From Woeseia sp037968755 (GTDB taxonomy: Bacteria; Pseudomonadota; Gammaproteobacteria; Steroidobacterales; Woeseiaceae), in NCBI GenBank assembly GCA_037968755.1, contig JBBKWB010000110.1, positions 39,442 through 103,441 of the forward strand: a stretch of 64,000 bases of DNA, given 5' to 3'. Below the pieces are notes generated by a model. It was not told where the DNA came from. It saw only the letters and a list, made by a program, of their open reading frames with translations, and ran no database searches. Positions 16,920 through 26,061 of the stretch are shown piece after piece. A program made the translations under genes and the position numbers. Within the stretch, counting starts at the first letter, position 1. Each line of letters begins with the position of its first letter.

Positions 16920-18443
16920 ATGAATAACCGAACTACCGATACATTGCGTTTCGTGCTCGACGGCGAAGTGATCGAGCTTCGCGATGTCGCGCCGACCCGC
17001 ACGGTCCTGCAGTTCCTGCGCGAAGACCTGCATCGAACGGGCAGCAAAGAAGGCTGCGCAGAAGGCGATTGTGGCGCCTGCACCGTCGTGGTTGCCGAGC
17101 CGGACGCAGACGGTCGCTTGCGAGCTCGCGCGGTAAATGCCTGCATCCAGTTCCTGCCGACGCTCGATGGCAAGGAACTGTTGACAGTGGAAAGCCTGCG
17201 CGGCGCGGACGGTGTTCTGCATCCGGTGCAACAAGCTATGGTTGACTGCCATGGCTCGCAATGCGGCTTTTGCACGCCGGGCTTCGTGATGTCGCTGTTC
17301 GCGTTGTACAAGAATGCGACGAGCGCAGACCGGGTTACGGTCGATGATGCTATCGCTGGCAACCTGTGCCGCTGTACCGGCTACCGACCGATCGTTGCTG
17401 CTGCCCAGGATATGTACAGGCGCGCGCCGAAGGAAAGCGACAGCTGGTTGCTGTCGCAAGCGGCTGCCATCAGTTCAGACGAGGCGCAGCGCGTGGCGCG
17501 TCTTGAATCCATTCAACACGACGCGACCCTGGCCTTGCAGCAGGGTGAACAGCGCTACTTTGCGCCGCGCACCGCTGTGGAGTTTGCCGGGCTGTTAGCT
17601 GATTACCCTCAAGCGACCGTGCTCGCTGGTGGCACCGACGTCGGCCTGTGGGTGACGAAGCTGCATCGCGAATTGCAGACCGTAATTTATACCGGGCGAG
17701 TTGCTGAGCTAATGCACACAGATCTGGACGATACGCACTTGTCCATCGGCGCGGCGGTAACCCTGAGTGACGCCATGCCCGCGCTGCTCGAGCATTTTCC
17801 AAGTTTGCACGAGCTGTTCACGCGCTTTGCGTCACCGCCGATTCGAAATGCCGGCACACTGGGTGGCAACGTGGCTAATGGATCGCCGATCGGCGATTCG
17901 ATGCCGGCGCTGCTGGCTGCCGACGCAATAGTCGTTCTGCACAGCGCCAATGGTGTCCGCGAGTTGCCACTCGCCGCGTTTTATCTCGACTACCAGAAGA
18001 ACGCTTTGCAGGCTGGCGAATTTGTCGAGCGCATTCGCATACCGCGATTGATGAATAATGATCACCTGCGTTCTTACAAGATTTCAAAACGTTTTGACCA
18101 GGATATTTCCGCAGTTTGTGCGGCCTACCGGCTGCGCCTGGATGACAGCAACAAGATTCTCGAAGCGCGCGTCGCGTACGGCGGTGTGGCGGCAACGCCG
18201 AAACGTGCGGCGCACTGCGAAGCAGCACTCGAGGGCGAATTGCTTGGCTCGGAAGTCATCGCCAAAGCCGCCGCCGCGCTGCGTAAGGATTTCGCGCCGA
18301 TCAGCGACATGCGTGCGAGCGATCAATATCGCCAGCAGATTGCGGGTAACCTGCTGCAACGCCTGCATGCCGATATCATAGCCGATCAGAACGGCATACC
18401 AATGACCGGGATTTACGAGTATGGACGCCGTCAGCAAGCCTGA
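16920..18443 (+). CDS. xdhA: Xanthine dehydrogenase small subunit (2Fe-2S and FAD)
   Basis: Electron-transfer subunit of the molybdenum hydroxylase that converts hypoxanthine and xanthine to urate. Of its 507 residues, the first 165 carry two [2Fe-2S] clusters: plant-ferredoxin type KEGCAEGDCGACTVV near residues 43-57 and the CGFCTPG and LCRCTGYRP pair near 113 and 150. The FAD domain follows with VLAGGTDVGLWV (about 233) and NAGTLGGNVANGSPIGDS (about 310). Layout matches Rhodobacter-type XdhA. The ATG lies 18 bases after the right inverted-repeat arm. The xdhB start overlaps its end by 23 bases, so subunits are made together. Assembly is cytoplasmic. Confidence 0.96.
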   Translation: MNNRTTDTLRFVLDGEVIELRDVAPTRTVLQFLREDLHRTGSKEGCAEGDCGACTVVVAEPDADGRLRARAVNACIQFLPTLDGKELLTVESLRGADGVLHPVQQAMVDCHGSQCGFCTPGFVMSLFALYKNATSADRVTVDDAIAGNLCRCTGYRPIVAAAQDMYRRAPKESDSWLLSQAAAISSDEAQRVARLESIQHDATLALQQGEQRYFAPRTAVEFAGLLADYPQATVLAGGTDVGLWVTKLHRELQTVIYTGRVAELMHTDLDDTHLSIGAAVTLSDAMPALLEHFPSLHELFTRFASPPIRNAGTLGGNVANGSPIGDSMPALLAADAIVVLHSANGVRELPLAAFYLDYQKNALQAGEFVERIRIPRLMNNDHLRSYKISKRFDQDISAVCAAYRLRLDDSNKILEARVAYGGVAATPKRAAHCEAALEGELLGSEVIAKAAAALRKDFAPISDMRASDQYRQQIAGNLLQRLHADIIADQNGIPMTGIYEYGRRQQA

Positions 18444-20754
18444 AGCCACCGGGGTTGCCGGCGCGGCCGGCAGCGCGATCCCACATGACAGTGCTCACCT
18501 GCACGTCAGTGGTGAGGCAACCTATACCGACGATATCCCCGAGCCTCGCGGCGTACTGCATGTCGCGGTCGGCATGAGCAGCCGTCCGCATGCCCGGATC
18601 CTCAACATGAATCTTGATGCTGTACGGGCGGCGCCGGGTGTCGTTGATGTCATCACAGCCAACGATATTCCCGGCGACAACAATTGCGGCCCGATAGTCG
18701 CCGACGATCCGATACTGGCGGAAGGCGTGGTTCAGTACGTCGGTCAGGCTGTGTTCGCAGTGGCAGCTCGCACAGTCGATGAAGCACGCAAGGCGGTTTT
18801 GCTCGCGAACATCGAGTACGAAGACCTTGAAGCCATCATCGATCCGCGCAGTGCCATTGCGAAAAACTCGTTTGTATTGCCCTCGGAAACCCTGCAACGC
18901 GGCGATACGGCGGCCGCCATAAGCACCTCGGCGCATCGCCTGCAGGGACAGGTAGAGCTCGGCGGCCAGGACCAGTTCTATCTTGAGGGTCAGATTGCGA
19001 TGGCACTGCCGCGCGAGGACGGCGACCTCTTTGTTTACAGCTCAACCCAACACCCTGGCGAGGTGCAAAACCTGGTAGCGCATGCGCTGGGTCGCCTTTC
19101 GAAAGATGTTGTCGTTGAATGCAGGCGTATGGGCGGTGCGTTCGGCGGCAAGGAAAGCCAGCCTGCGCTGATCGCGTGCATCGCCGGCCTGCTGGCATCG
19201 CGTACGCGAAAACCTTGCAAGTTGCGTCTTGATCGTGACGTTGACATGCAGATGACCGGCAAGCGCCATGACTTTGTGATCGACTACGACGTGGGCTTTG
19301 ATGACAACGGTCGCATCAACGGAATTGACTTCATGTTTGCGTCGCGCTGCGGCATGTCGGCTGACCTGTCCGGTGCGATCAACGACCGCACGATGTTCCA
19401 TTGCGACAACGCGTACTACCTCGAAAGCGTGAAGATTTTGTCGCACCGCTGCAAGACCCACACGGTTTCGAACACTGCGTTTCGCGGGTTCGGCGGGCCG
19501 CAGGGCATGTACGGGATCGAGTATGCAATTGACGATATCGCGCGCTATTTGCGGAAAGATCCGCTGGCGGTTCGCCGCGCGAACTATTACGGCATTGACG
19601 ACCGTAATGTCACGCCATATCTGCAGGTGGTCGAGGATAATATTCTCGACGAGATCACAGACCGCCTCGAAGAAAGCTCTGACTACGGCGCACGCCGCGC
19701 GCAGATCGCCGAATTCAATTCCAGCAATACGCTGTTGAAACGCGGTATCGCTATTACGCCGGTGAAATTCGGCATTTCATTCACGGCGACACATCTCAAT
19801 CAGGCTGGTGCGTTGCTGCATGTTTACACCGATGGCTCGGTGCACCTGAATCACGGCGGCACGGAAATGGGGCAGGGCCTGTTCACCAAGGTTGCCCAGG
19901 TTGTCGCTGACGAGCTGCAGATCGACATCGACAACATCAAAATCACCGCATCCGATACCAGCAAAGTGCCGAACGCCTCGGCAACGGCGGCGTCAAGCGG
20001 CGCGGACCTCAACGGTAAGGCGGCACAAGCTGCTGCACGTACGGTGAAAGGCCGCCTGATTCGGTTCGCCGCGGAACACTTTCGCGTCGCCGAGGCGGAC
20101 GTTGAGTTTCGTAATAACCATGTGTACGCAGGCAAGGACAAGGTCCGTTTCGCGGAGCTTGTGAAGCTCGCGTGGTTTGCGCGGATTTCCCTGTCCTCAA
20201 CGGGCTTTTACAGCACGCCGAAAATCAACTATGACCGCGACACGTTCAGCGGCCGGCCGTTTTATTACTACGCGTACGGTGCTGCCGTCTCTGAGGTCAT
20301 CATCGATACACTCACTGGCGAAAACCGCATGCTGCGCGTGGACATTCTGCACGACTGCGGACGCTCGCTGAATCCTGCGATCGACATGGGCCAGATCGAG
20401 GGTGGGTTTATCCAGGGTGTCGGCTGGCTGACCAGCGAAGAACTCTGGTGGAATAAGGGCGGCGAGCTTAAGACGCATGCGCCGTCCACTTACAAGATTC
20501 CGCTGTGCTCGGATGTGCCCGCTGACTTCCACGTCGAGATACTCGAATCCGGCAAGAATCGCGAAGACAGCATATTCCGTTCAAAGGCGGTGGGCGAGCC
20601 GCCGCTGATGCTCGGTCTGTCCGTGTTCTTTGCCCTGCGCGATGCAGTCGCGGCTTGCGGACCGGCGGGTTGCCGCCCGCCGCTGCGTGCGCCGGCTACG
20701 CCTGAAGCGGTGCTGGACGCCGTGCGCGCCGTTAGCGAATCAGCCAATGACTGA
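18421..20754 (+). CDS. xdhB: Xanthine dehydrogenase large subunit (molybdopterin)
   Basis: Catalytic molybdenum-cofactor subunit, 777 residues, the same length as well-studied bacterial XdhB. The sequence shows the hydroxylase blocks GGAFGGKESQP (near 238), NTAFRGFGGPQGMYGIE (near 352), the Moco-binding GGTEMGQGLFTKVAQV (near 480), ASSGADLNG, and the C-terminal SKAVGEPPLMLGLSVFFA (near 720) with the catalytic glutamate that activates the Mo-OH group. It pairs with XdhA and needs XdhC, whose start overlaps its stop by 8 bases, to insert sulfurated cofactor. No defects seen. Confidence 0.97.
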   Translation: MDAVSKPEATGVAGAAGSAIPHDSAHLHVSGEATYTDDIPEPRGVLHVAVGMSSRPHARILNMNLDAVRAAPGVVDVITANDIPGDNNCGPIVADDPILAEGVVQYVGQAVFAVAARTVDEARKAVLLANIEYEDLEAIIDPRSAIAKNSFVLPSETLQRGDTAAAISTSAHRLQGQVELGGQDQFYLEGQIAMALPREDGDLFVYSSTQHPGEVQNLVAHALGRLSKDVVVECRRMGGAFGGKESQPALIACIAGLLASRTRKPCKLRLDRDVDMQMTGKRHDFVIDYDVGFDDNGRINGIDFMFASRCGMSADLSGAINDRTMFHCDNAYYLESVKILSHRCKTHTVSNTAFRGFGGPQGMYGIEYAIDDIARYLRKDPLAVRRANYYGIDDRNVTPYLQVVEDNILDEITDRLEESSDYGARRAQIAEFNSSNTLLKRGIAITPVKFGISFTATHLNQAGALLHVYTDGSVHLNHGGTEMGQGLFTKVAQVVADELQIDIDNIKITASDTSKVPNASATAASSGADLNGKAAQAAARTVKGRLIRFAAEHFRVAEADVEFRNNHVYAGKDKVRFAELVKLAWFARISLSSTGFYSTPKINYDRDTFSGRPFYYYAYGAAVSEVIIDTLTGENRMLRVDILHDCGRSLNPAIDMGQIEGGFIQGVGWLTSEELWWNKGGELKTHAPSTYKIPLCSDVPADFHVEILESGKNREDSIFRSKAVGEPPLMLGLSVFFALRDAVAACGPAGCRPPLRAPATPEAVLDAVRAVSESAND

Positions 20755-21928
20755 CTGGATTCGTGACGCCCTTCGTTATCGCGCCGCCGGTGAGCCCGTA
20801 GTAAGAGTGACGGTTGCAGGCCTGCGCGGTTCCGGACCACGCGAAGTTGGCGCGACGATGTTGGTTAGCGGCCGAGACATCTGCGGCACGATAGGCGGTG
20901 GCGAGCTTGAGTATCAAGCCACGAAGATCGCTGCGCGCTTGCTGGCTGATGGCGAAACCGGCAAGCAAACTAATGGTGCGAAACGTGACCAGCCTGTCGC
21001 CCTGGTTCACGGCGGCAGTGACAGCAATGCGGGCAACAAGAAAGCCGCGGTGAACGACGGTAAGTCAGCGCGCGGTTTCCTGCGCCGCTTCCCGCTCGGT
21101 AGCAACTGTGGCCAGTGTTGCGGCGGCGTAGTCGACGTTCTGTTCCAGCGACTGGACAGTATTGCCTGCTTCGACGAACTCGTCGCTGACTGGCAGAACC
21201 GTAACGACTGCGCTTTGTTGACGGTTCTGGATGAGTCGGGCCAGCCGCAAAATATATTACTTGATAGCGGCAACCGGCGCGCGCCGCCTGATTTGCTTGA
21301 AGCGCGCGAACACGATGACGTACTGCGCGTTCTTGACGAATGCAAGCCGGCCCAGCGCATGGATACACCGGGCCGCAGCGGCCACTTCGTACTCGTTGAG
21401 CCTTTGCTCGGCGAGCGCCTCGAGCTCGCTGTATTTGGCGCGGGCCATGTAGGCAGTGCCGTCGTGCGTTTGCTCTCCGGGCTGGACGCGAATATTCGCT
21501 GGGTAGACAGTCGGCGCGCTGTGTTTCCGCCCACCTTGCCTGCGAGTGTGCAGGCAGTTGAGAGCGCGGATCCGGCTCTCGAGGTAGCGGCGTTGCCGGC
21601 GAATGCATTTTTCCTGGTGATGACCCACAGCCATGCGTTGGACTTTGCGATTACCGCCGCCATACTGCGACGCGCAGACGCTGCCTATTGCGGCTTGATC
21701 GGTTCGATCGCCAAACGCCGGCGCTTCGAAGCGCGCCTCGGCAAGCTTGGCTTTGGCGACGGCGATCTCAAACGTCTTATTTGCCCCATCGGTATTGCCG
21801 GCATCACGGGCAAGAAGCCGCAGGAAATTGCGATTGCTGTCAGTGCAGAAATACTGCGCCGGCATGAACGAATGCAGTCTGCGACAAGCACGCCGCCGGC
21901 TCTTGTCCAGACGCTCCGATCCACATAA
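20747..21928 (+). CDS. xdhC: XdhC-family molybdenum cofactor insertion protein
   Basis: Binds molybdenum cofactor and hands the sulfurated form to xanthine dehydrogenase. Family marks are the N-terminal GTIGGGELEYQA, the cysteine motif LGSNCGQCCGG near residue 119 and a C-terminal Rossmann fold LAVFGAGHVGSAVV near 226. The protein is 393 residues, longer than typical XdhC (about 280-340), because of a polar insertion of about 40 residues (64-108, rich in Asn, Lys, Gly) just before the cysteine motif and extra sequence in the middle. The start at 20747 fits the MTDW N terminus and the overlap with xdhB; the longer frame to 20630 lies wholly in xdhB. Confidence 0.92.
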   Translation: MTDWIRDALRYRAAGEPVVRVTVAGLRGSGPREVGATMLVSGRDICGTIGGGELEYQATKIAARLLADGETGKQTNGAKRDQPVALVHGGSDSNAGNKKAAVNDGKSARGFLRRFPLGSNCGQCCGGVVDVLFQRLDSIACFDELVADWQNRNDCALLTVLDESGQPQNILLDSGNRRAPPDLLEAREHDDVLRVLDECKPAQRMDTPGRSGHFVLVEPLLGERLELAVFGAGHVGSAVVRLLSGLDANIRWVDSRRAVFPPTLPASVQAVESADPALEVAALPANAFFLVMTHSHALDFAITAAILRRADAAYCGLIGSIAKRRRFEARLGKLGFGDGDLKRLICPIGIAGITGKKPQEIAIAVSAEILRRHERMQSATSTPPALVQTLRST

Positions 21929-21940
21929 CAAGAATTGCCC

Positions 21941-23134
21941 ATGGAAGCTTATTTCGTTGACTGGCTGAACCTGCTCGGACGCTGGGTTCATTTAATTACC
22001 GGTATTGCCTGGATCGGTTCGTCGTTCTATTTCATCTGGCTCGATAATCATCTCGAAGCGCCGGCCGATTCTGCGGACGACGCGAAGGGCGTCGGCGGCG
22101 AGTTGTGGTCGGTGCACGGCGGTGGGTTCTACCACGCTCAGAAATACCGGACGGCGCCAGCCAGCATTCCGCCAACCCTGCACTGGTTTAAATGGGAGGC
22201 CTATAGCACCTGGATCTCCGGCATGTTTCTGCTGGCCCTGATTTACTGGTACGGCGCCAGTATTTATCTGATCGATCCCGCCGTAGCGCCCCTGTCGCCC
22301 GCCGCTGCCGTCGGCATCGGCGCCGGTGTGTTGGTGCTGGGCTGGCTCGTTTACGACGGCTTGTGCCGCTCGCCGTTAGCCAAGAGTGATGGCCTGCTCG
22401 GCCTGGTCCTGTTTGCGCTGGTGGCGTTTCTCGCCTGGGGGCTGTGCCAGGTATTCAGCGGGCGCGGCGCCTACATCCACTACGGTTCAGTGCTCGGCAG
22501 CATCATGGTCGCAAACGTATTCTTCGTGATCATCCCCGGCCAGCGACGCATGGTCGCGGCAGCCGAGAAGGGCGATACGCCGGACCCGGCTGACGGCATC
22601 CGTGCCAAGCAACGTTCCGTGCACAACACGTACTTCACTTTGCCAGTGCTGTTCGTGATGACCAGCAATCATTTCGCGGCGACGTTCAATCACGAATACA
22701 ACTGGGCAGTCCTGATTGGTATTTCGCTGGCGGGCGCATTGATTCGTGTCTGGTTTGTTGCCCGTCACAAGGGCAAAGCCCATCCCGCACCATTGCTTGG
22801 GGCGGCAGCCCTGCTGATTGCGGTCGCAATTACTATCGCGCCGCGAGAGAGCGGTGGCGCGTTAGGCGTGGTCGGCATGAATGAAGTGTGGCCGGTTATC
22901 GAGGCGCGCTGTGTAAGCTGCCATGCCGCACAACCGACGCATCCTGCGTTCCCTGCACCGCCAGCGGGCGTCCTGCTGGAGACCACCGAACAAGTTCGCG
23001 CGGAACGCGAGCGCATCTATCAACAAACCGTGGTCACGAAAGTCATGCCGATTGGCAACCTGACGGCAATGACGGACCAGGAGCGCTCCATTATCGCTGC
23101 CTGGTATCAAAGCAGTAAGGAGCAACATGACTGA
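21941..23134 (+). CDS. puuD: Membrane-bound urate oxidase (PuuD type) with cytochrome c domain
   Basis: Oxidises urate to 5-hydroxyisourate using a membrane enzyme unrelated to uricase. The 397-residue protein begins with an aromatic-rich membrane region (LLGRWVHLITGIAWIGSSFYFIWLDNH), continues through about eight predicted helices, and ends with a periplasmic cytochrome c domain with haem motif CVSCH near residue 325 and a distal methionine candidate in KVMPIGNLTAM. Electrons can thus go to the respiratory chain and not make hydrogen peroxide. ATG at 21941 is preferred over TTG at 21935. It overlaps puuE by 8 bases. This enzyme takes the place of the soluble urate oxidases. Confidence 0.93.
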   Translation: MEAYFVDWLNLLGRWVHLITGIAWIGSSFYFIWLDNHLEAPADSADDAKGVGGELWSVHGGGFYHAQKYRTAPASIPPTLHWFKWEAYSTWISGMFLLALIYWYGASIYLIDPAVAPLSPAAAVGIGAGVLVLGWLVYDGLCRSPLAKSDGLLGLVLFALVAFLAWGLCQVFSGRGAYIHYGSVLGSIMVANVFFVIIPGQRRMVAAAEKGDTPDPADGIRAKQRSVHNTYFTLPVLFVMTSNHFAATFNHEYNWAVLIGISLAGALIRVWFVARHKGKAHPAPLLGAAALLIAVAITIAPRESGGALGVVGMNEVWPVIEARCVSCHAAQPTHPAFPAPPAGVLLETTEQVRAERERIYQQTVVTKVMPIGNLTAMTDQERSIIAAWYQSSKEQHD

Positions 23135-24044
23135 CGACGTTTATCCACGCGACTTGTGCGGCTACGCGGACACACCACCTGCCGCCGACTGGCCCAACGG
23201 TGCGCGCCTCGCATTGCAGTTTGTCGTGAACTACGAGGAAGGGGCGGAGAATTGCGTGTTGCATGGTGATGCGGCGTCCGAGGCGTTTCTTTCCGAAATC
23301 ATCGGCGCACCGGCGATTGCCGGCATGCGCCACATGAACATGGAGTCGATGTATGAGTACGGTTCGCGTGCCGGCTTCTGGCGCTTGCATCGGATCTTCA
23401 CCGAGCGCGATTTACCCGTCACCGTATTTGGCGTCGCTATGGCGCTCGCGAGAAACCCGCATGCTGTCGATGCTATGTGGGCTGCCAACTGGGAAGTTGC
23501 CAGCCACGGCTACCGCTGGATAGACTATCAGCACATTGATGAATCGACCGAGCGCGCACATTTGCAGCGCGCCATTGAGGTACATCGCGAAGCGACTGGC
23601 GAACGTCCGAGCGGCTGGTATCTCGGTCGCTGCAGCCCGAACAGTCACCGGCTGGTTGCAGAAGAAGGCGGCTTCGCCTACAACGCGGATTCGTACGCAG
23701 ATGACCTGCCGTACTGGGATTACCAGTTTGCTGTTCCGCAGCTCATGGTGCCGTACACGCTCGACGCCAACGACATGCGCTTTGCAACGCCACAAGGTTT
23801 CAATTCCGGCCAGCAGTTCTTCGAGTATCTGAAAGACAGCTTCGATGTCCTGTATGCGGAGGGCGCGAGCGTGCCGAAGATGATGTCAGTTGGCTTGCAT
23901 TGCCGGCTGGCCGGACACCCCGGACGTGCAGCGGCACTAATGCGCTTCCTGGATTACGTTGCGGAGCATGCAGACGTCTGGGTCTGCAGGCGCATCGACA
24001 TCGCTGAGCACTGGCATTCGCGACACCCGGCGAAAGCGCGCTGA
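23127..24044 (+). CDS. puuE: Allantoinase, PuuE type
   Basis: Metal-independent allantoinase of the polysaccharide-deacetylase fold, hydrolysing allantoin to allantoate. The 305-residue protein shows the family blocks LQFVVNYEEGAENCVLHGD, MESMYEYGSRAGFWRL, VASHGYRWIDYQ and PSGWYLGRCSPNS, plus the C-terminal VGLHCRLAGHPGR. Length agrees with the Pseudomonas enzyme. The ATG overlaps the puuD stop by 8 bases and the uraD gene follows two bases after its stop. Placement between the urate oxidase and OHCU decarboxylase supports the assignment. Confidence 0.95.
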   Translation: MTDDVYPRDLCGYADTPPAADWPNGARLALQFVVNYEEGAENCVLHGDAASEAFLSEIIGAPAIAGMRHMNMESMYEYGSRAGFWRLHRIFTERDLPVTVFGVAMALARNPHAVDAMWAANWEVASHGYRWIDYQHIDESTERAHLQRAIEVHREATGERPSGWYLGRCSPNSHRLVAEEGGFAYNADSYADDLPYWDYQFAVPQLMVPYTLDANDMRFATPQGFNSGQQFFEYLKDSFDVLYAEGASVPKMMSVGLHCRLAGHPGRAAALMRFLDYVAEHADVWVCRRIDIAEHWHSRHPAKAR

Positions 24045-24046
24045 AG

Positions 24047-24550
24047 ATGTTTGAGAAGATAAACAAACAGGCGTTCGTTGCTCGCTACGGTGGAATCTAC
24101 GAGCATTCTGCATGGGTAGCAGAGCAATCTCATGCGCTCCTGCCTGACCGATACTCGCTCACCGTGCTGGCAACGGTAATGGCGGATTGCGTTGATCGTG
24201 CAAGTGACGATGACAAGCTGCAATTGATTCGTGCGCACCCGGACCTCGCCGGGCGCGCTGCGATCCAGGGCGAGTTGACAGTCGAGTCGTCGGGGGAGCA
24301 GGCCAGTGCCGGCATAGACCAGTGCACGCCGGAAGAGTTTGCACGCTTTCAGGATATGAACGGCCGCTACAAGGCCAGGTTCGACTTTCCGTTTGTAATG
24401 GCCGTACGCGGCAGTAATCGCCATGCGATCCTCGCGGCATTTGCAGAGCGCCTGCAGAATTCGGCGAGTGAGGAATTTGCGCGGGCACTCGCGGAAATCC
24501 ATAAAATTGCCCGCTTGCGCCTCGACGCGCTGCAGGCAGAACAGGAATGA
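24047..24550 (+). CDS. uraD: OHCU decarboxylase
   Basis: Converts 2-oxo-4-hydroxy-4-carboxy-5-ureidoimidazoline to S-allantoin, the last step of the three-step urate-to-allantoin conversion. The 167-residue single domain has the catalytic motif IRAHPDLAGRAA (His near residue 63), the following TPEEFARFQDMNGRYKARF helix and the FPFVMAVRG strand. Size is normal. The downstream allantoicase starts inside its stop (ATGA), again showing coupling. Acts in the cytoplasm with UraH. Confidence 0.95.
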   Translation: MFEKINKQAFVARYGGIYEHSAWVAEQSHALLPDRYSLTVLATVMADCVDRASDDDKLQLIRAHPDLAGRAAIQGELTVESSGEQASAGIDQCTPEEFARFQDMNGRYKARFDFPFVMAVRGSNRHAILAAFAERLQNSASEEFARALAEIHKIARLRLDALQAEQE

Positions 24551-25551
24551 CTGACTTGATAGAAAATCCGTTTCACCAGTGGCTGCCGCTCGAACACCCG
24601 CGCCTGGGTACACGTGTCGTGTATGCGAACGACGAGTTCTTCGCGGCCAAGGAACGTCTGATCGAACCCGCGGCGCCCGTATTCATCCCGGACAAATACG
24701 ACGACCACGGCAAGTGGATGGACGGCTGGGAATCACGCCGCAAACGCGGGCCCGGGCATGATTTCTGTATCGTCCGGCTTGGAATTCCCGGCCTGATTCG
24801 AGGCGTGGATATCGATACCAGCCACTTTACTGGCAACTATCCGCCCGCCGCATCGATCGATGCCTGCGTCTGTGATGACGAAATACCAGGCGATAGCGCA
24901 GACTGGCAACCGCTACTGGAAAAAACGGCGCTGGCAGGTGATTCGCACCACTGGCACGCGATTAGCAGTTCCACGGCGTATACACACTTGCGCCTGAATA
25001 TATTGCCGGACGGCGGTGTCGCGCGTCTGCGCGTATTCGGCGAAGTCCGGCCAGACTGGTCGAAGTATGTCAGCACAGAGCTCTACGACCTGTTCGCTGT
25101 TGAAAATGGCGGTCGTGCGCTGGCGGCCAGCGACGAGCACTTCGGCTCGATGCATAACCTTAACGTGGCTGGGCGCGGTATCAACATGGGTGATGGTTGG
25201 GAGACGGCGCGGCGCCGCGGGCCCGGCAATGACTGGTGCGTACTGGCCCTGGGGCACAAGGGGGTTATCGAAAACGTAGAAGTGGATACCGCGCACTTCA
25301 AGGGTAATTATCCGGATCGGGTACAGCTGCAGGCGGCGTTGCTTAATGACGCTGATGACGTTGCCGCACTGGTAACAGCAAGCGAGTCATGGCAAACCTT
25401 GTTGCCTGAATGCAAACTCGCGGCGGATAGTCAGCATTTTTTCAATAATGAATTGCAGGCGCTCGGCCCAATCAGTCACGTGCGGATGTCCATTTACCCG
25501 GATGGCGGTGTCAGTCGGTTGCGAATCAACGGTCGTATCACGAAGGATTGA
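24547..25551 (+). CDS. alc: Allantoicase
   Basis: Hydrolyses allantoate to ureidoglycolate and urea. The 334-residue protein is an internal duplication, as is normal for the family: the first half has GWESRRKRGPGHDFCIVRLG and DTSHFTGNYPPAASIDAC, the second GWETARRRGPGNDWCVLALG and DTAHFKGNYPDRVQLQA. Each half ends with a RLNILPDGGVARLRVFG or RMSIYPDGGVSRLRING strand. Presence of Alc means the cell uses the allantoicase branch that frees urea, not the allantoate amidohydrolase branch. No urease gene is in this window. Confidence 0.96.
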   Translation: MTDLIENPFHQWLPLEHPRLGTRVVYANDEFFAAKERLIEPAAPVFIPDKYDDHGKWMDGWESRRKRGPGHDFCIVRLGIPGLIRGVDIDTSHFTGNYPPAASIDACVCDDEIPGDSADWQPLLEKTALAGDSHHWHAISSSTAYTHLRLNILPDGGVARLRVFGEVRPDWSKYVSTELYDLFAVENGGRALAASDEHFGSMHNLNVAGRGINMGDGWETARRRGPGNDWCVLALGHKGVIENVEVDTAHFKGNYPDRVQLQAALLNDADDVAALVTASESWQTLLPECKLAADSQHFFNNELQALGPISHVRMSIYPDGGVSRLRINGRITKD

Positions 25552-25554
25552 ACT

Positions 25555-26061
25555 ATGGCAGATCGAATTTTGAAACCCGCACCACTCACGTCAACGGACT
25601 TCGCTCCGTATGGCAATATTATTGCGACGGGCAGCATTGACCGCTCCGAGATGAACGAAGCACGTTTTCAACGTTTTGATGATCTCGCTGAAATCGATGT
25701 TGATGAAAGTGGCGATGGTCACGTTGCCATCAGTATTGCGCAGAGCCTTGTCGCGACAATGTTGCCGTATCGTTTCGACATGCTTGAGCGGCACCCGCTG
25801 GGCAGCCAGGCGTTTATACCGCTCACAAAGTTCTGGTTTGTAGTGGTCGTTGCCGAAGCGGGCGAGTCGATCGACGTCGACAATTTGAAAGCCTTTGTCA
25901 CTAACGGTTCACAGGGTATTAACTATCGCCGCGGCACCTGGCATATGCCGCTCATCGCGCTGGCTGAGCACCAGGAGTTCCTGATCGTAGATCGCGCTGG
26001 CAGCACGCACAATTGCGAAGAAATGCGCCTGAGTGATGCCGTTGTGCTGCAGGCGCCATGA
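25555..26061 (+). CDS. allA: Ureidoglycolate lyase
   Basis: Cupin-like lyase that splits ureidoglycolate to glyoxylate and urea. The 168-residue sequence has the family N terminus (PLTSTDFAPYGNIIATG), the core LERHPLGSQAFIPL and the NYRRGTWHMPLIAL strand with the conserved His, ending near a VDRAGSTHNCEE segment. It follows alc after three bases and its stop overlaps the guaD start. It completes the route from purines to glyoxylate, which can enter central metabolism. Confidence 0.94.
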   Translation: MADRILKPAPLTSTDFAPYGNIIATGSIDRSEMNEARFQRFDDLAEIDVDESGDGHVAISIAQSLVATMLPYRFDMLERHPLGSQAFIPLTKFWFVVVVAEAGESIDVDNLKAFVTNGSQGINYRRGTWHMPLIALAEHQEFLIVDRAGSTHNCEEMRLSDAVVLQAP

